Source: Cheiracanthium punctorium
Taxonomy: Eukaryota; Arthropoda; Arachnida; Araneae; Cheiracanthiidae
Reading direction: 5' to 3'
Assembly (NCBI GenBank): GCA_038373885.1
Contig: JAWZYV010006255.1
Coordinates: 62,001 to 126,000 of the forward strand
DNA length: 64,000 nt
Shown: piece by piece, positions 11,936 through 21,039 of the stretch
How the letters are laid out: each line of letters opens with the position of its first letter
Numbering within the stretch: the first letter of the stretch is position 1
Notes under the pieces: model-generated
Seen by the model: only the letters and a program-made list of their open reading frames with translations
What the model was told of the DNA's origin: nothing
Database searches by the model: none
Translations under genes and position numbers: made by a program

Positions 11936-12031
11936 CATAGCTGCCAACCTTTACGGAATATAATCAACCACTTTTTTTAAACAGTACTTACAGTTTTTAA
12001 ATAATTGTTCAAGCTAACCACTGTATCCCAC

Positions 12032-12138
12032 CAGCACTACCCGGACGCCTGGTAGACCTCCATAGTATGCCCAATTCCAAAGCCGGGCCAGGACCTTGCT
12101 GTAGCTAGTTCCTACAGACCCATCAGTCTCCTCAGCAG
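12032..12138 (+). pseudogene. jockey-like reverse transcriptase, upstream piece
   Basis: The frame reads QHYPDAW, a TAG stop at 12053-12055, then TSIVCPIPKPGQDLAVASS and YRPISLLSS. PIPKPGKD..YRPISLL is the RT block just before the palm in jockey-type ORF2 proteins. The frame is cut at 12138 by the hAT insertion and resumes in phase at 14427 (IGKITERVILNRL), so the insertion is later than the LINE. The TAG is an additional disabling mutation. The endonuclease and N-terminal RT are lost. Confidence 0.9.
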
Positions 12139-12723
12139 TAGAGATGGGCGGTTCGACTCATTTTACTGATTCGAATCTCAACTCACTCACTACTTCGATG
12201 ATTCGAATCATGAATCAATAAAACAACTAAAGAAATTTTCCCTCTCTCTGCGCCGAAAGCCGTACTATTTAAACACCCTTCACCCATTCATCGGGTTTCT
12301 TCTCCGCTGAGTTCTCGGGCAGCTAGCATCTCTCTCTCCTTTTGCTATGGGACGGTTTGTAGGCTTTGGAGATGCCGTCGTAGGGCGGTTCAAGTTAAAC
12401 TAGTGTTTAAACTGCCCGAAATGAAAATATAGCGGGGCTTCGTATGACCCCCTGGGCCTGTAAGATTAAAAGGTTAAGTTTGGTGTCAAAGCATTCGAAA
12501 TTTTAAGTATCGGTGGGGTATTGAGACTAGGGGGGGTCGAGAATCAATAAAAACGCGCTCCGGTGGATAGTTTCCGAGATATACGTTAATTAATTATGGT
12601 AATTAGACTAATAAACCATGGAGCTGTTTTTTCCGCGATCCGGCATCGTCATCAACGGAGAGAAAGCAGTAGCAAAAGCATCACAATCTGGTATTGATCT
12701 CAGGATTTTCTTATCGCCGGCCT

Positions 12724-12893
12724 CCGAGGCGTAGCCAAGGGGGGTTAGGGGGGGTCATAACCCCCCCCCCCATGAGGAATTTTTTGCCATACAAAATGTA
12801 TATTCTTAAACTACATTATCACACACACGTATACATATATATGAGTTGCAGTAGTCATAACCCCCCCATGAAAAATTTCTGGCTACGCCCGTG
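12724..12893. mobile_element. hAT MITE subfamily A, nested in hAT copy 1
   Basis: Left end CCGAGGCGTAGCCAAGG, right end CTGGCTACGCCCGTG, decayed from CAG...CTG. Flanks GCCGGCCT (12716-12723) and ACCGGCCT (12894-12901) match 7 of 8. The same MITE sits at the same place in copy 2 (33250-33416), so it predates the spread of the large element. Confidence 0.85.
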
Positions 12894-13420
12894 ACCGGCC
12901 TGTATTTTTGACCTTTATCGAATTCGAGATTTCACTGAAATGAAAATGGGAATATCGGATATTTGATGTTGAAGTAAAACCGATATGTCGATATTTATCG
13001 ATTTTTGGCCCAGTCCTACTGAGGGGCTGCTGCCCCCCCCAAAAAAATGGGACCCTTTACTTAGCTTACAATTGAACTTTATCTTTAAATTTGATACCCA
13101 GCCCACCCCGAAATAAAATCCTGGCTACGCCACTGTCAATAACACTAACTACGCCACTGCTTTAGACCCTATTTTGTATTTCTCTGAATTACGAAAGAAA
13201 ATAAAATCATTCCCCTTAAACGAAAAACAAGGTAAAAAAATATCTTAAACGAAATCTGCAGCAATAAAGCGAAATGTTATTTTGCTTATTACAAAGTCAT
13301 TTTGTGAGAGCGCTTAATACCGCCCCTGTATCCTTCATTAAAAGTGACAAGCACAATCCTAACTTTATTTCATTCTATTTCCCTTCACATGAAAACCCTC
13401 CACCATGTAAACTTAACGTT

Positions 13421-13421
<1 letters not shown>

Positions 13422-13462
<41 letters not shown>
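13422..13462. repeat. poly(T) tract
   Basis: A run of 41 T within hAT copy 1, followed by a G-rich stretch. The complementary A tract in copy 2 (about 32700-32725) is shorter and interrupted, so the tract varies in length between copies. Confidence 0.95.
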
Positions 13463-13467
<5 letters not shown>

Positions 13468-13864
13468 TGGGGGCAGGGGGACATATATTGAAGTTAAAAG
13501 TAGAAAAGGGATGTTTCATTAAATTTTAAACAAATATTAAATCAGCCAGACAAGTTGGAAGGAGGGAGTCCCCCCGAGGGAAAAAGGTTTAAACAACTTT
13601 GAGACACCCCCCTCCGCTCTTCCACGAGCATTGGCGTAAATTGGCATGTAATATTTGGATGGGGTGACAAAATGTTTCCGATTGTATAAAATATCATTAT
13701 TGTAAATAGCTCTGATACATGAATTTTCTTAATTTTTTTTTCGGGGGGGGGATTGACCCCTCTTGTCTTTAGGAAGTAACGCCTATGCCCCCCGCCAAAA
13801 GCAAATGATGTTCGACCCACTCCACACCCACAGACAGATAAAACTTTAAATCCAACCATCAACC

Positions 13865-14240
13865 AAGAAATGAAACACCAAAGATTCGAAAAAAAAACTT
13901 CAATTAAATGAAACATCCTTTCGACTCCTTTCGACTCTGAGTCGATAGAAGATTCGAAAAAAAAACTCCAATTAAATGAAACATCCTTTCAACTCTTTTC
14001 GGCTCCTTTCGACTCTGAGTCGATAGAAGATTCGAAAAACTAACGAATCTCAACGATAGTATACAATCACCGAAACAGAGCGAAACACTGAATCAGTAAA
14101 GATTCGTTGCTGCACCAACTCAGTGACCAACTCACCCACACCCACTCATTTACTGTTTCAAATCATCTATCGACTCAGAGTCGTAAAGAGTCTAAAAGAG
14201 TCGAAAAGAGTCGTAAAGAGTCGAAAAGAGCTGAAAGAGT
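13865..14240. repeat. subterminal tandem repeats of the hAT element
   Basis: Three degenerate units carry agattcgaaaaa, aattaaatgaaacatcctt and cgactctgagtcgatag (about 13880, 13945 and 14020). They are followed at 14169-14240 by seven or so gagtcgaaaa/gagtcgtaaa units. The same array, inverted, is at 31260-31580. Clustered short palindromes near a transposon end are a usual place for transposase binding; that role is inference. Confidence 0.75.
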
Positions 14241-14493
14241 AAGGGAAAATCTCTGGGAAAGGCAAAGGGAAAATAAGTTTTCCTTCCCTTCGCACTTGGA
14301 ATGTATTTCCCTTGAGGGCTTGAGATTCGAATCAGTAGAGAGTGAGTGTAAAGACTGAGCCACTCAATACCAAGATTCGAATCACTGATTCGACTCATCG
14401 AATCATTGGTCATCTCTACTCAGCAGTATTGGGAAGATTACTGAAAGGGTCATACTCAACAGACTGAACAGACACATCATCGACGCTCAAATC

Positions 14494-15552
14494 ATGATCC
14501 CCGAACAGTACGGATTCCGTGCAAAACATAGTACCGTCCACCAATTGCACAGGGTAATTGAAAATATTTCAGAAGCGTACATCAGCAAGGAGCACACAGC
14601 CATCGTACTGCTGGACTTTGCTAAAGCCTTCGACAAGGTTTGGCATGACGGACTGATTTTCAAACTTATCGAACTACGGTTCCCCGATAGCCTCATTAAG
14701 CTCATTCATAACTACTTACAAAACCGCAGATTCGTCGTCCGGGTTGACAATGCCCTGTCTGACGAGCAGCCCATCTCAAGCGGGGTCCTCCAAGGATCCA
14801 TACTTGGGCCCACATTATTCAATATTTATGCCAACGATATTCCACAAAGCGAACATACAACTTTAGCTTTATTCGCGGACGACACGGCTATTATCGGCCG
14901 ATCGACCTACAAGACCACGTTACAAAAAACAATTCAACACCACCTTAATCTCATCCTGCAATGGATTGCCATATGGCACATCAAACTCAATGTTGACAAA
15001 TGCCAGGCAATCTACTTTTCAAATAGGCTACCACCTTCTAGAATTATGATCGACGATAATCCCATCGACTGGACCAGTAAAGCCAAATACCTTGGTGTTA
15101 CGTTAGATAAGAATCTAACTTGGAAAGCGCATATCACTGATGCCAGAAACAAAATGCCGGCCGCCTTCTGCCGTCTTCATCCTCTCATTTTCAACAGCAA
15201 AGTCTCCAGACATAATAAAGTGCTATTCTACAAGTCCATCATTAGACCCACCGCTACGTACGCTGCCCCGGTCTGGGCAAACACGGTTAAATCCAACCTC
15301 AGCATTCTTGAACGACGTCAAAGCACCATATTAAGATCCATCAGACACGGACACCATTTCCTGTCCAACCAGACTATTCGACGGGACCTCAAGATCGCAA
15401 CCTTAAAAAAAACTGTGCACAAACTATCACAACGGTTCTATTCAAGGAACAGAAACTTACCGAATGAAACTGTGGCTGAGTTACCGGATTACGATACGAC
15501 ACTCCCAATGAACAGGAAAAGACACATGGCCTCTCTCGCCATCCTCCACTGA
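14494..15552 (+). CDS. jockey-like reverse transcriptase, C-terminal two thirds (remnant)
   Basis: This 352-codon open stretch is the longest frame with real protein signatures in the window. In order: QYGFR (5-9); palm motif LLDFAKAFDKVW (39-50) with the first catalytic Asp at 41; SSGVLQGSILGPTLFNIYAND (95-115); FADD catalytic motif (127-130); KAKYLGVTLD about 200, the thumb-proximal block; then the jockey-type tail with LERRQSTILR. The frame actually continues upstream to 14427 and, across the hAT insertion, to 12032; the ATG here is only an internal Met. All three palm carboxylates are present, so the body looks young, but the loss of the endonuclease, the insertion and the upstream stop make it inactive. 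Such enzymes copy their RNA at a nicked genomic target. No promoter is expected to remain. Confidence 0.95.
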   Translation: MIPEQYGFRAKHSTVHQLHRVIENISEAYISKEHTAIVLLDFAKAFDKVWHDGLIFKLIELRFPDSLIKLIHNYLQNRRFVVRVDNALSDEQPISSGVLQGSILGPTLFNIYANDIPQSEHTTLALFADDTAIIGRSTYKTTLQKTIQHHLNLILQWIAIWHIKLNVDKCQAIYFSNRLPPSRIMIDDNPIDWTSKAKYLGVTLDKNLTWKAHITDARNKMPAAFCRLHPLIFNSKVSRHNKVLFYKSIIRPTATYAAPVWANTVKSNLSILERRQSTILRSIRHGHHFLSNQTIRRDLKIATLKKTVHKLSQRFYSRNRNLPNETVAELPDYDTTLPMNRKRHMASLAILH

Positions 15553-15840
15553 CAACTGCATCGACTATCTGATTGATTGAACTTACGCCCGCCATGCTTA
15601 GGGCTTCTATTTAAACACAAGGTCAAAGAACTCATTGATCCTTCCACATACTGGAGATAAGCACCTCGAGTGTAGGCACTCCATTGTATACCCCTCAGTT
15701 AGTCAGTCAGTCACCACTGTATCCCAGATTTTATTGTCTTTCAAAAAATAAACATCCATATAATATACACACTGGAGGTAAGCACGTTGCGCAGGTACTC
15801 TGACAATTATGACTTCAGTCAGTCAGTCAGTCACTGCATC
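15553..15840 (+). repeat. LINE 3' UTR and duplicated CAGT-rich tail
   Basis: The segment actggagataagcac..agtcagtcagtcaccactgtatcccagatttt is followed by a diverged second version, actggaggtaagcac..cagtcagtcagtcactgcatcccagattt. The first closes the LINE and its TSD. The second may be another severely truncated insertion of the same family. Confidence 0.7.
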
Positions 15841-16115
15841 CCAGATTTGGGCTAGAAATTTTGCTTTGTTCTTTACAGAAAGTCACCGATTACAGAAAAA
15901 GATCAATTATACATATAAGTGAGAAGCTACGAATATCTCAATTGCTCTGTTCGTGAATTGCGCTATTAAATGGGTGTTTCACAGATTTTACATTGCGTAT
16001 CTACGTTTAAGTAGCAGCCATTTGAACAACCATGGAGGAAATTTTCTTAAACCTAATGCAAAATAACCATTCACAAAAGTGGTTAGTTTATATTCCTGTG
16101 TTCGTGGCAGCTATG

Positions 16116-16658
16116 TTAAAATTATTACGAAATTTTTTTTAGAAAAATTCAAATGCCTATATATATTATATATACGAGTATATATGAGACGTCAGATATT
16201 TCAGTAAAGTTCCAGAATTAAGGCAGGTAATATGGTTTATTGACCATTACATTTAAGTTACAATTTAGAATGAGAAGAGGGGAGGGGAGACGGGTACAAG
16301 AATCAGCATGGACTCATTAAGCAGTTCCAGTGGCAGAAGTCTCTCGATTTTCGATGTGCGGGAGTATTTACGCTTACCACACCACGTGGGCTGGTATGAC
16401 ATAACTCCGCCTCTCTCTTACTGATCGAACCACACACATTTACCAACATGACCCGCATCCGGGGCTACAAGGGCGTGGGGACACGTGTACATCTAAAGAA
16501 CTCAGAATCGACGGCCTGATGTCTGACAAATAACAAAATAAATAAAACATAGCTCCAGAGCGCGCGTGGCAAGTATGACAGGAAAGCAAAACTTACAGTG
16601 AAAGTACCGGTTTGAACAATACCCAAACTAGTAAAACCCAAATTACCTTTTTATACAT

Positions 16659-16697
<39 letters not shown>

Positions 16698-17502
16698 TTT
16701 TTTTTCTCCTCTAAAAGCTCCCACACATATAATAAAAGTATGGGCAGAAATATTGTGTGTAACAAAGGAAGGGGCGGTCCATCCCCAAAATCTGCAAGCT
16801 ATAAACAGATCTGAGTTGCAGCATAAAGCCAAAACTTATTTGGCTAGTGGAAATGGTTATTGCACCACGTAGGCATTCCGTGTATCATTTAAAATTTTTG
16901 ATTTAGGGCAGGCGTCTATACTGATATTCTCTCCTCCAGTTATATTCCATTGTTTAAAAAACATGCAAACAAGCAACGGAAAGTAGCTGTAAATGACATA
17001 GTTCAAATCAAATTCTTTTAAGGAAATGTATTATAATAATGCAAAAAAAATTTCGTGAAAAAAATCTAGATGAAATTATTTTTTATTCTATTCAAAAAAT
17101 AAGAAGCAGAAAAATTGTTGCTAATCGTTAACGTTAAAAACTTACTATAATCCGTAAGTGCATTCAAGAAAATCACAATCCTCTACCATTTTAAATTCTG
17201 TTTAGAAATTATAAGAATGCCTCTCAAAATAAATCAAGATTCCTCAGGTTATGAGCTCGGTTTTCAAGACTCAAATCAATTGTAATACATATATTTTGTA
17301 AGCATAAAGATATGTAAAGGTATGTTTTAATGAACTTACATTTTTTCCAGTAAATATGACAGAAAATTCACCACCCGAAACTAAACACAGTATTTTTAAA
17401 TAAATAATATATATTACGAGAGACTTTTGTCACCAAGCGCTCCTTGATCCTAATTATCTAGCAACCTGACAGAGTAGTCGGGTAAGTTTCAAAAGTATCT
17501 AA
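16116..17502. other. gene-free stretch with (TA)n microsatellite
   Basis: A TA tract lies at 16662-16691. A moderately GC-rich patch at about 16260-16580 has no recognisable frame. The rest is AT-rich without clear features. Confidence 0.5.
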
Positions 17503-18057
17503 CACTAGCGGCTACCCACGGCTTCGTCCGCGTCGGCTTTAGAATTAGGTCCCGAGAGAAACGAAGCATGTGTGAATAGCAAATATGTTTGCGACTGAAT
17601 AAACTGCATTTAAATATTATTTATTTTTTACTTATTTTAAATGAAGTATAATGCATGGTAGTATACTTCATTTAAAATAACAGAGTATGTAAAATTACTA
17701 AATTTAGATTTTTTTCAGGCATTTGGCGAATAGAGACAGTTACGACGGTATTTGTGAACTGTTTTGAGTGTTCTTGTAAAAGAAATATTTATCCTATATG
17801 CATGAATTTTAGCCTATGTTAATCAGGAATAGTGCAGCTTTCTATTAGCGAAAAAGTTTTAGAATCGGTTCTATGGTTACAGAGATACCCATAGAGCATA
17901 TGCTGCATGCATTAATTTTAGCCTATAATACTCTAGAATAGTGTAGCTTACTATCAGTGAAAAAAGTTTTGGAATCGGTTCAGTACTTACAGAGATACAC
18001 ATAGAGCGTAATGTAATTCTAATGAGTATCCCTGTAAAAGAACTATTTGTGATAAGG

Positions 18058-18300
18058 CTCATTTGCTGCAACAACGTCACAACTCAAAAATCATGATTTT
18101 TCAAAACACGCATGTGAATTTCCGTGAAAGTGAAGAGACTTATATTCCACAAAACGCTACTACCGTCGTTCCGCGGGTGAAATTTAAAAGGTCAGAAATG
18201 ACACTCTGCCAGTTAAAAGTTCGCATTAATGCAATTGTCCCTGTAGTATCAACTCAAAAAATAATGATTTTTGAATTATGACGTTGTTGCAGCAAATGAG
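18058..18300. mobile_element. 243-bp MITE with ~36-bp inverted ends
   Basis: The left end CTCATTTGCTGCAACAACGT is repeated perfectly in complement at the right end (22 identical terminal bases, then about 12 of 14 more, including TCAAAAATCAT). No convincing target duplication was found. Non-coding; the 72-codon frame inside has no domain. Confidence 0.8.
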
Positions 18301-18330
18301 CGATGCATAAAAGGTAGCCTATAACACTCA

Positions 18331-18525
18331 GGGTCCCCCTCAGTGTCTAAGAGGGTCTGCTCTCAAACCTGGAAGGCGGGAGGTGCCAGGTTCAAACACC
18401 GGTCGCGCCTGTCGACCTAGCCGCTCGCAGTTTTCCGTGTTTTTTTACAAAAACCTCGCGAAAATACGGACTAGGATCCCTTAGAAAATTCCACACAGAG
18501 GAATTCTCCATATACGACTAGGACT
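18331..18525 (+). repeat. tRNA-derived SINE copy
   Basis: A-box-like cagtgtctaagaggg is followed by the B box GGTTCAAACACC about 50 bases on. The body ctgtcgacctagccg...ttagaaaattcc lines up with ctgtcgatctaacgg...atagaaacttc in the SINE at 56590. The head differs more than the body. It is nested in the 17.5-19.6 kb repeat. Confidence 0.65.
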
Positions 18526-18814
18526 TTCAATCAGTGAAGAAAGTTTTAAAATCGGTTTAGTAGCTACAAAATTTCCATAGAGCGCAATGCATTTAGCATT
18601 ATTTTGAGTGTCTTTGTAAAAGAATTATTTATGCTATATGCTTGAAAGGTTGCCTGTATGCTAATCCAGGGCATAAGCTATCTTCATTACAAATTTTTCC
18701 AACCATTTTTGTGTGATTCAGTCAAAAACATCTAAACACATAAACGTACACATTTATATTATTTGTAGGATTTGTTAATTTACGAACTTTAAGAAACACA
18801 TCTGGACTTTTCTT

Positions 18815-18983
18815 GGTACTTACCTATTATCCCGGCGGTCATTCCCGCAAACTGTTTTTTCGTCAAGTGAGCTGCCAAACTGTTGCCAATCGTATTCAAA
18901 CCATTAATAATTTCATGTGCCCGGCATTTATCTCAGCAAAAAATCGCTCGTCTTGGCGGACCGCCGGGATAATACGTAAGTAC
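18815..18983. mobile_element. 169-bp MITE with 9-bp TSD, MULE-like
   Basis: Inverted ends match at 24 of 26 positions: GTACTTACCTATTATCCCGG on the left; the complement of the right begins GTACTTACGTATTATCCCGG and also continues CGGTC. The perfect 9-bp repeat ACTTTTCTT flanks it (18806-18814 and 18984-18992). A 9-bp TSD is typical of Mutator-like elements; the family is an inference. Confidence 0.85.
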
Positions 18984-19629
18984 ACTTTTCTTTATTTATG
19001 CTTTTTAATTAGGCGTAAAATCAACATAATTTCCATACTTATTTATGTTTTTCAAATGCATGTGATTTTGCAAATATAATTTCTGCTTTCAAAAGCATAA
19101 ATCATTTTGTGCGGGCGATAAAACGGTTTTTAATTAATAGTTAGAAAAGTAATTAAAATTTCCGAGCCTCAGGTACACTTTACCGAAGTCATGGGTCCAG
19201 GCATGCTCAAATTTTCAAAGCTCTGCTTTCTGTAGATTTGTCTGGAGAACATTCATTTTTATTATTATAGATAGATATATATATTTGGCATAAAACTGGC
19301 ATAATTTCCGTATTATTTAATGTTTTTCAAATGCACGTGCTTCTTTATTGAAGTAATAGCATTCTTGTTAGCTCAAAACATGAATCATATGATACGGGCG
19401 AAACTCGCCAAGCCTGGCAACGTAAAAACGGTTTTTAATTTTTTAAAATTAATAATTAAAAAAGTAATTAAAAATCTAAAATTCTAAGTAGCCTATAACC
19501 AACTCCAGGATCCCATCTATATCTAAACCGAAATGCATCCTAATCGATTCAGCGGTTTAGGCGTGAAAGCGTCATAAACAAACAAACAAACAAACAAACT
19601 CACTTTCACATTTATAATATTAGTTAGGA

Positions 19630-20204
19630 TTCGGATTTTCTTGTGATCTCTGATACAAGCTCTCAGGAATTAGGGATGCAGCATCGATGTTTTCGATAGA
19701 TCGATGTACCGTAATTGAAGCATGGCTGTTCGAAAAGCATCTGTCAAAAAACCTTAATGTATTCGAACATCGATGTTAAGAAAAATTAACGAAAGAAACA
19801 CTATTTTTAATTTTGTAAATATTTATTCGACTTAATCTCTGTGTGGTTGCTTTTTTTCAGTGCGATAATTTAGGCGAGCATATTTTACTTAAAAGTTTTT
19901 CAGTGCATAAGCGAAAATCGATTTTTTTTAATAAAAACCATTCAGAAAAATAGTAATTTTCAATGAAAAATATTTGCCTTCGTCTTTTGACTTTTGTCAT
20001 GTTCTGTCCATATTTTTATCAGTACAATATTTAAAGCAAAAATGTAATGTAAAAAAATCTGAATCATTTTCAGATTTTAAATGCGCACTAAAGTACTATA
20101 TATTAAAAACATATTGTTGCAGAATACTCTGCATGTTTCCTGGGTTCGTCGTTCTAAAGTCCAGTTGATGTAGAAAGTTCTAGAAAAGAGTCCGCTTATC
20201 AAGA
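19630..20204. other. gene-free stretch
   Basis: Nothing recognised except gatgttttcgatagatcgatg near 19686, a short self-complementary run. Confidence 0.45.
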
Positions 20205-21001
20205 TGTAACACGAACTTTATTGCTTCTAGAACTTCCGACAAATCAGTTGTACAAAACTCTCAGGCACTAACGGCCAGAAACTCGTTTATAACTCAGTAC
20301 CGAAGCTTACACAGATGCTGTAATGCTCACCCAAAATAAAACCCTCCCACATGCAAAATTCAGTGGAAAATGCAAGGGATATCGTACACAATCCCTTAAG
20401 ACACAGCAATGAAGAATTCACACACAGCACTTAAAAATCAGCTTCGAAAAGCAAGCGGAAACACCACTTCCATAGCCTCAATACAAAGCGTAACACAGTA
20501 AATTCACTCTACGGGATCTCAATGAACACTGACTGGACTGGGTAACCAGCTTCTCTTTTATAGATGACGCAGAATTACTAGAAATTTCACGAAGGTTCCC
20601 CTTAAACCGCGCATTTTGATTACGAGATACGAAACGGCTGAATCATTAGGCTATTATGGGATTTAAATGCAGAAAAACCAACTTTACAAGCCCCATAAGA
20701 AAAATCGCGCCAAATGACCAAAATGTCACCAAGCTTGGCAACTTTTGGCGAAATATCGCTAAATTTGGCGGCAAAAATATGTCCCCAAAAGTGAAGTTAC
20801 CGAAGGCCTAGTATCAATACTTCTAGAGATTTCTAGAAACTGCATACAAATCAAAGGGGAAACCAAAACCTCCGTACCTCCCGTTCTAACTGTCCGATTT
20901 TAATGCAACAGAAATCAAAAGTCAACTATTTGACACCTAGAATACGAATTTTAAACTATTTAAAACCCCAGAACAGCGGTTTGCCCGAAAATTTCTTAAC
21001 A
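20205..21001 (-). mobile_element. solo LTR (797 bp) of an LTR retrotransposon
   Basis: On the minus strand it starts TGTTAAGAAATTTTCGGGC and ends AATAAAGTTCGTGTTACA, i.e. TG...CA ends. A TATAAAAG box lies at 20555-20562 (complement) and AATAAA at 20217-20222, about 18 bases before the end, the normal U3-R-U5 order. No 5-bp duplication touches the ends; TATCA occurs close to both sides but offset by 1-3 bases. No gag/pol or primer-binding site follows, so recombination to a solo LTR is the likely history. A decayed relative is at 7455-8007. Confidence 0.75.
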
Positions 21002-21039
21002 GTATCATAATTTATGCGTCGTCGTTGTTTTTCTTCCTT

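Larger units (their letters stand above)
12139..14418. mobile_element. 2.28-kb non-autonomous hAT element, copy 1
   Basis: Terminal inverted repeats TAGAGATGGGCGG (left) and, in complement, TAGAGATGACC (right). The perfect 8-bp TSD CTCAGCAG is at 12131-12138 and 14419-14426. Subterminal DNA is packed with GATTCGAATC and GACTCAGAGTC palindromes at both ends. No transposase frame was found. It carries a nested 170-bp hAT MITE (12724-12893), two old hAT-like ends near 13120-13160, and a 41-base T tract. Copy 2 is at 31075-34259 in the opposite orientation. Confidence 0.95.
12031..15713 (+). mobile_element. 5'-truncated jockey-like LINE with 13-bp TSD
   Basis: The perfect 13-bp repeat CCACTGTATCCCA lies at 12018-12030 and 15714-15726. 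Between them are the C-terminal two thirds of a reverse transcriptase, a 160-bp 3' UTR and a CAGT-rich tail (agttagtcagtcagtca). The endonuclease and the start of the RT are absent, the usual result of incomplete target-primed reverse transcription. A second fragment of the same 3' tail (actggaggtaagcac...cagtcagtcagtca) follows at about 15770-15833. A hAT element interrupts the coding part at 12139-14418. Confidence 0.9.
11936..16115. mobile_element. palindromic MITE (CATAGCTGCCAAC) apparently split by the LINE
   Basis: The left arm at 11936 reads CATAGCTGCCAACC, ttacggaatataatcaacca, then ttaaacagta. The right arm ending at 16115 reads aaagtggttagtttatattcc...gtggcagctatg, which is its reverse complement. 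The jockey-like LINE lies between. No flanking duplication was found and about 390 bp after the LINE is not accounted for, so the pairing is inference. Confidence 0.45.
17503..19629. repeat. composite dispersed repeat, possible Helitron-like element
   Basis: Begins actagcggctacccacggct and ends with a (CAAA)n tract and cactttcacatttataatat-tagttaggat. This beginning and end resemble arthropod dispersed repeats often classed with Helitron-type non-autonomous elements or RTE tails; I cannot decide which. Inside are three or four degenerate ~105-bp units carrying tcagtgaaaaaagtttt, aatcggttcagta, cagagatac and catagagcg (about 17830, 17945, 18530). Three smaller elements are nested in it (18058, 18331, 18815). 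Confidence 0.4.

Noticed and set aside
13542..13916. 124-codon minus-strand frame and its counterpart at 31410-31760
   Set aside because: Both are interior sequence of the two hAT copies in mirrored frames, with Gly runs from poly(G); not transposase.
7455..21001. A full LTR retrotransposon bounded by the two LTR copies
   Set aside because: The two differ too much, the left one is partial, and nothing between them codes for gag or pol.
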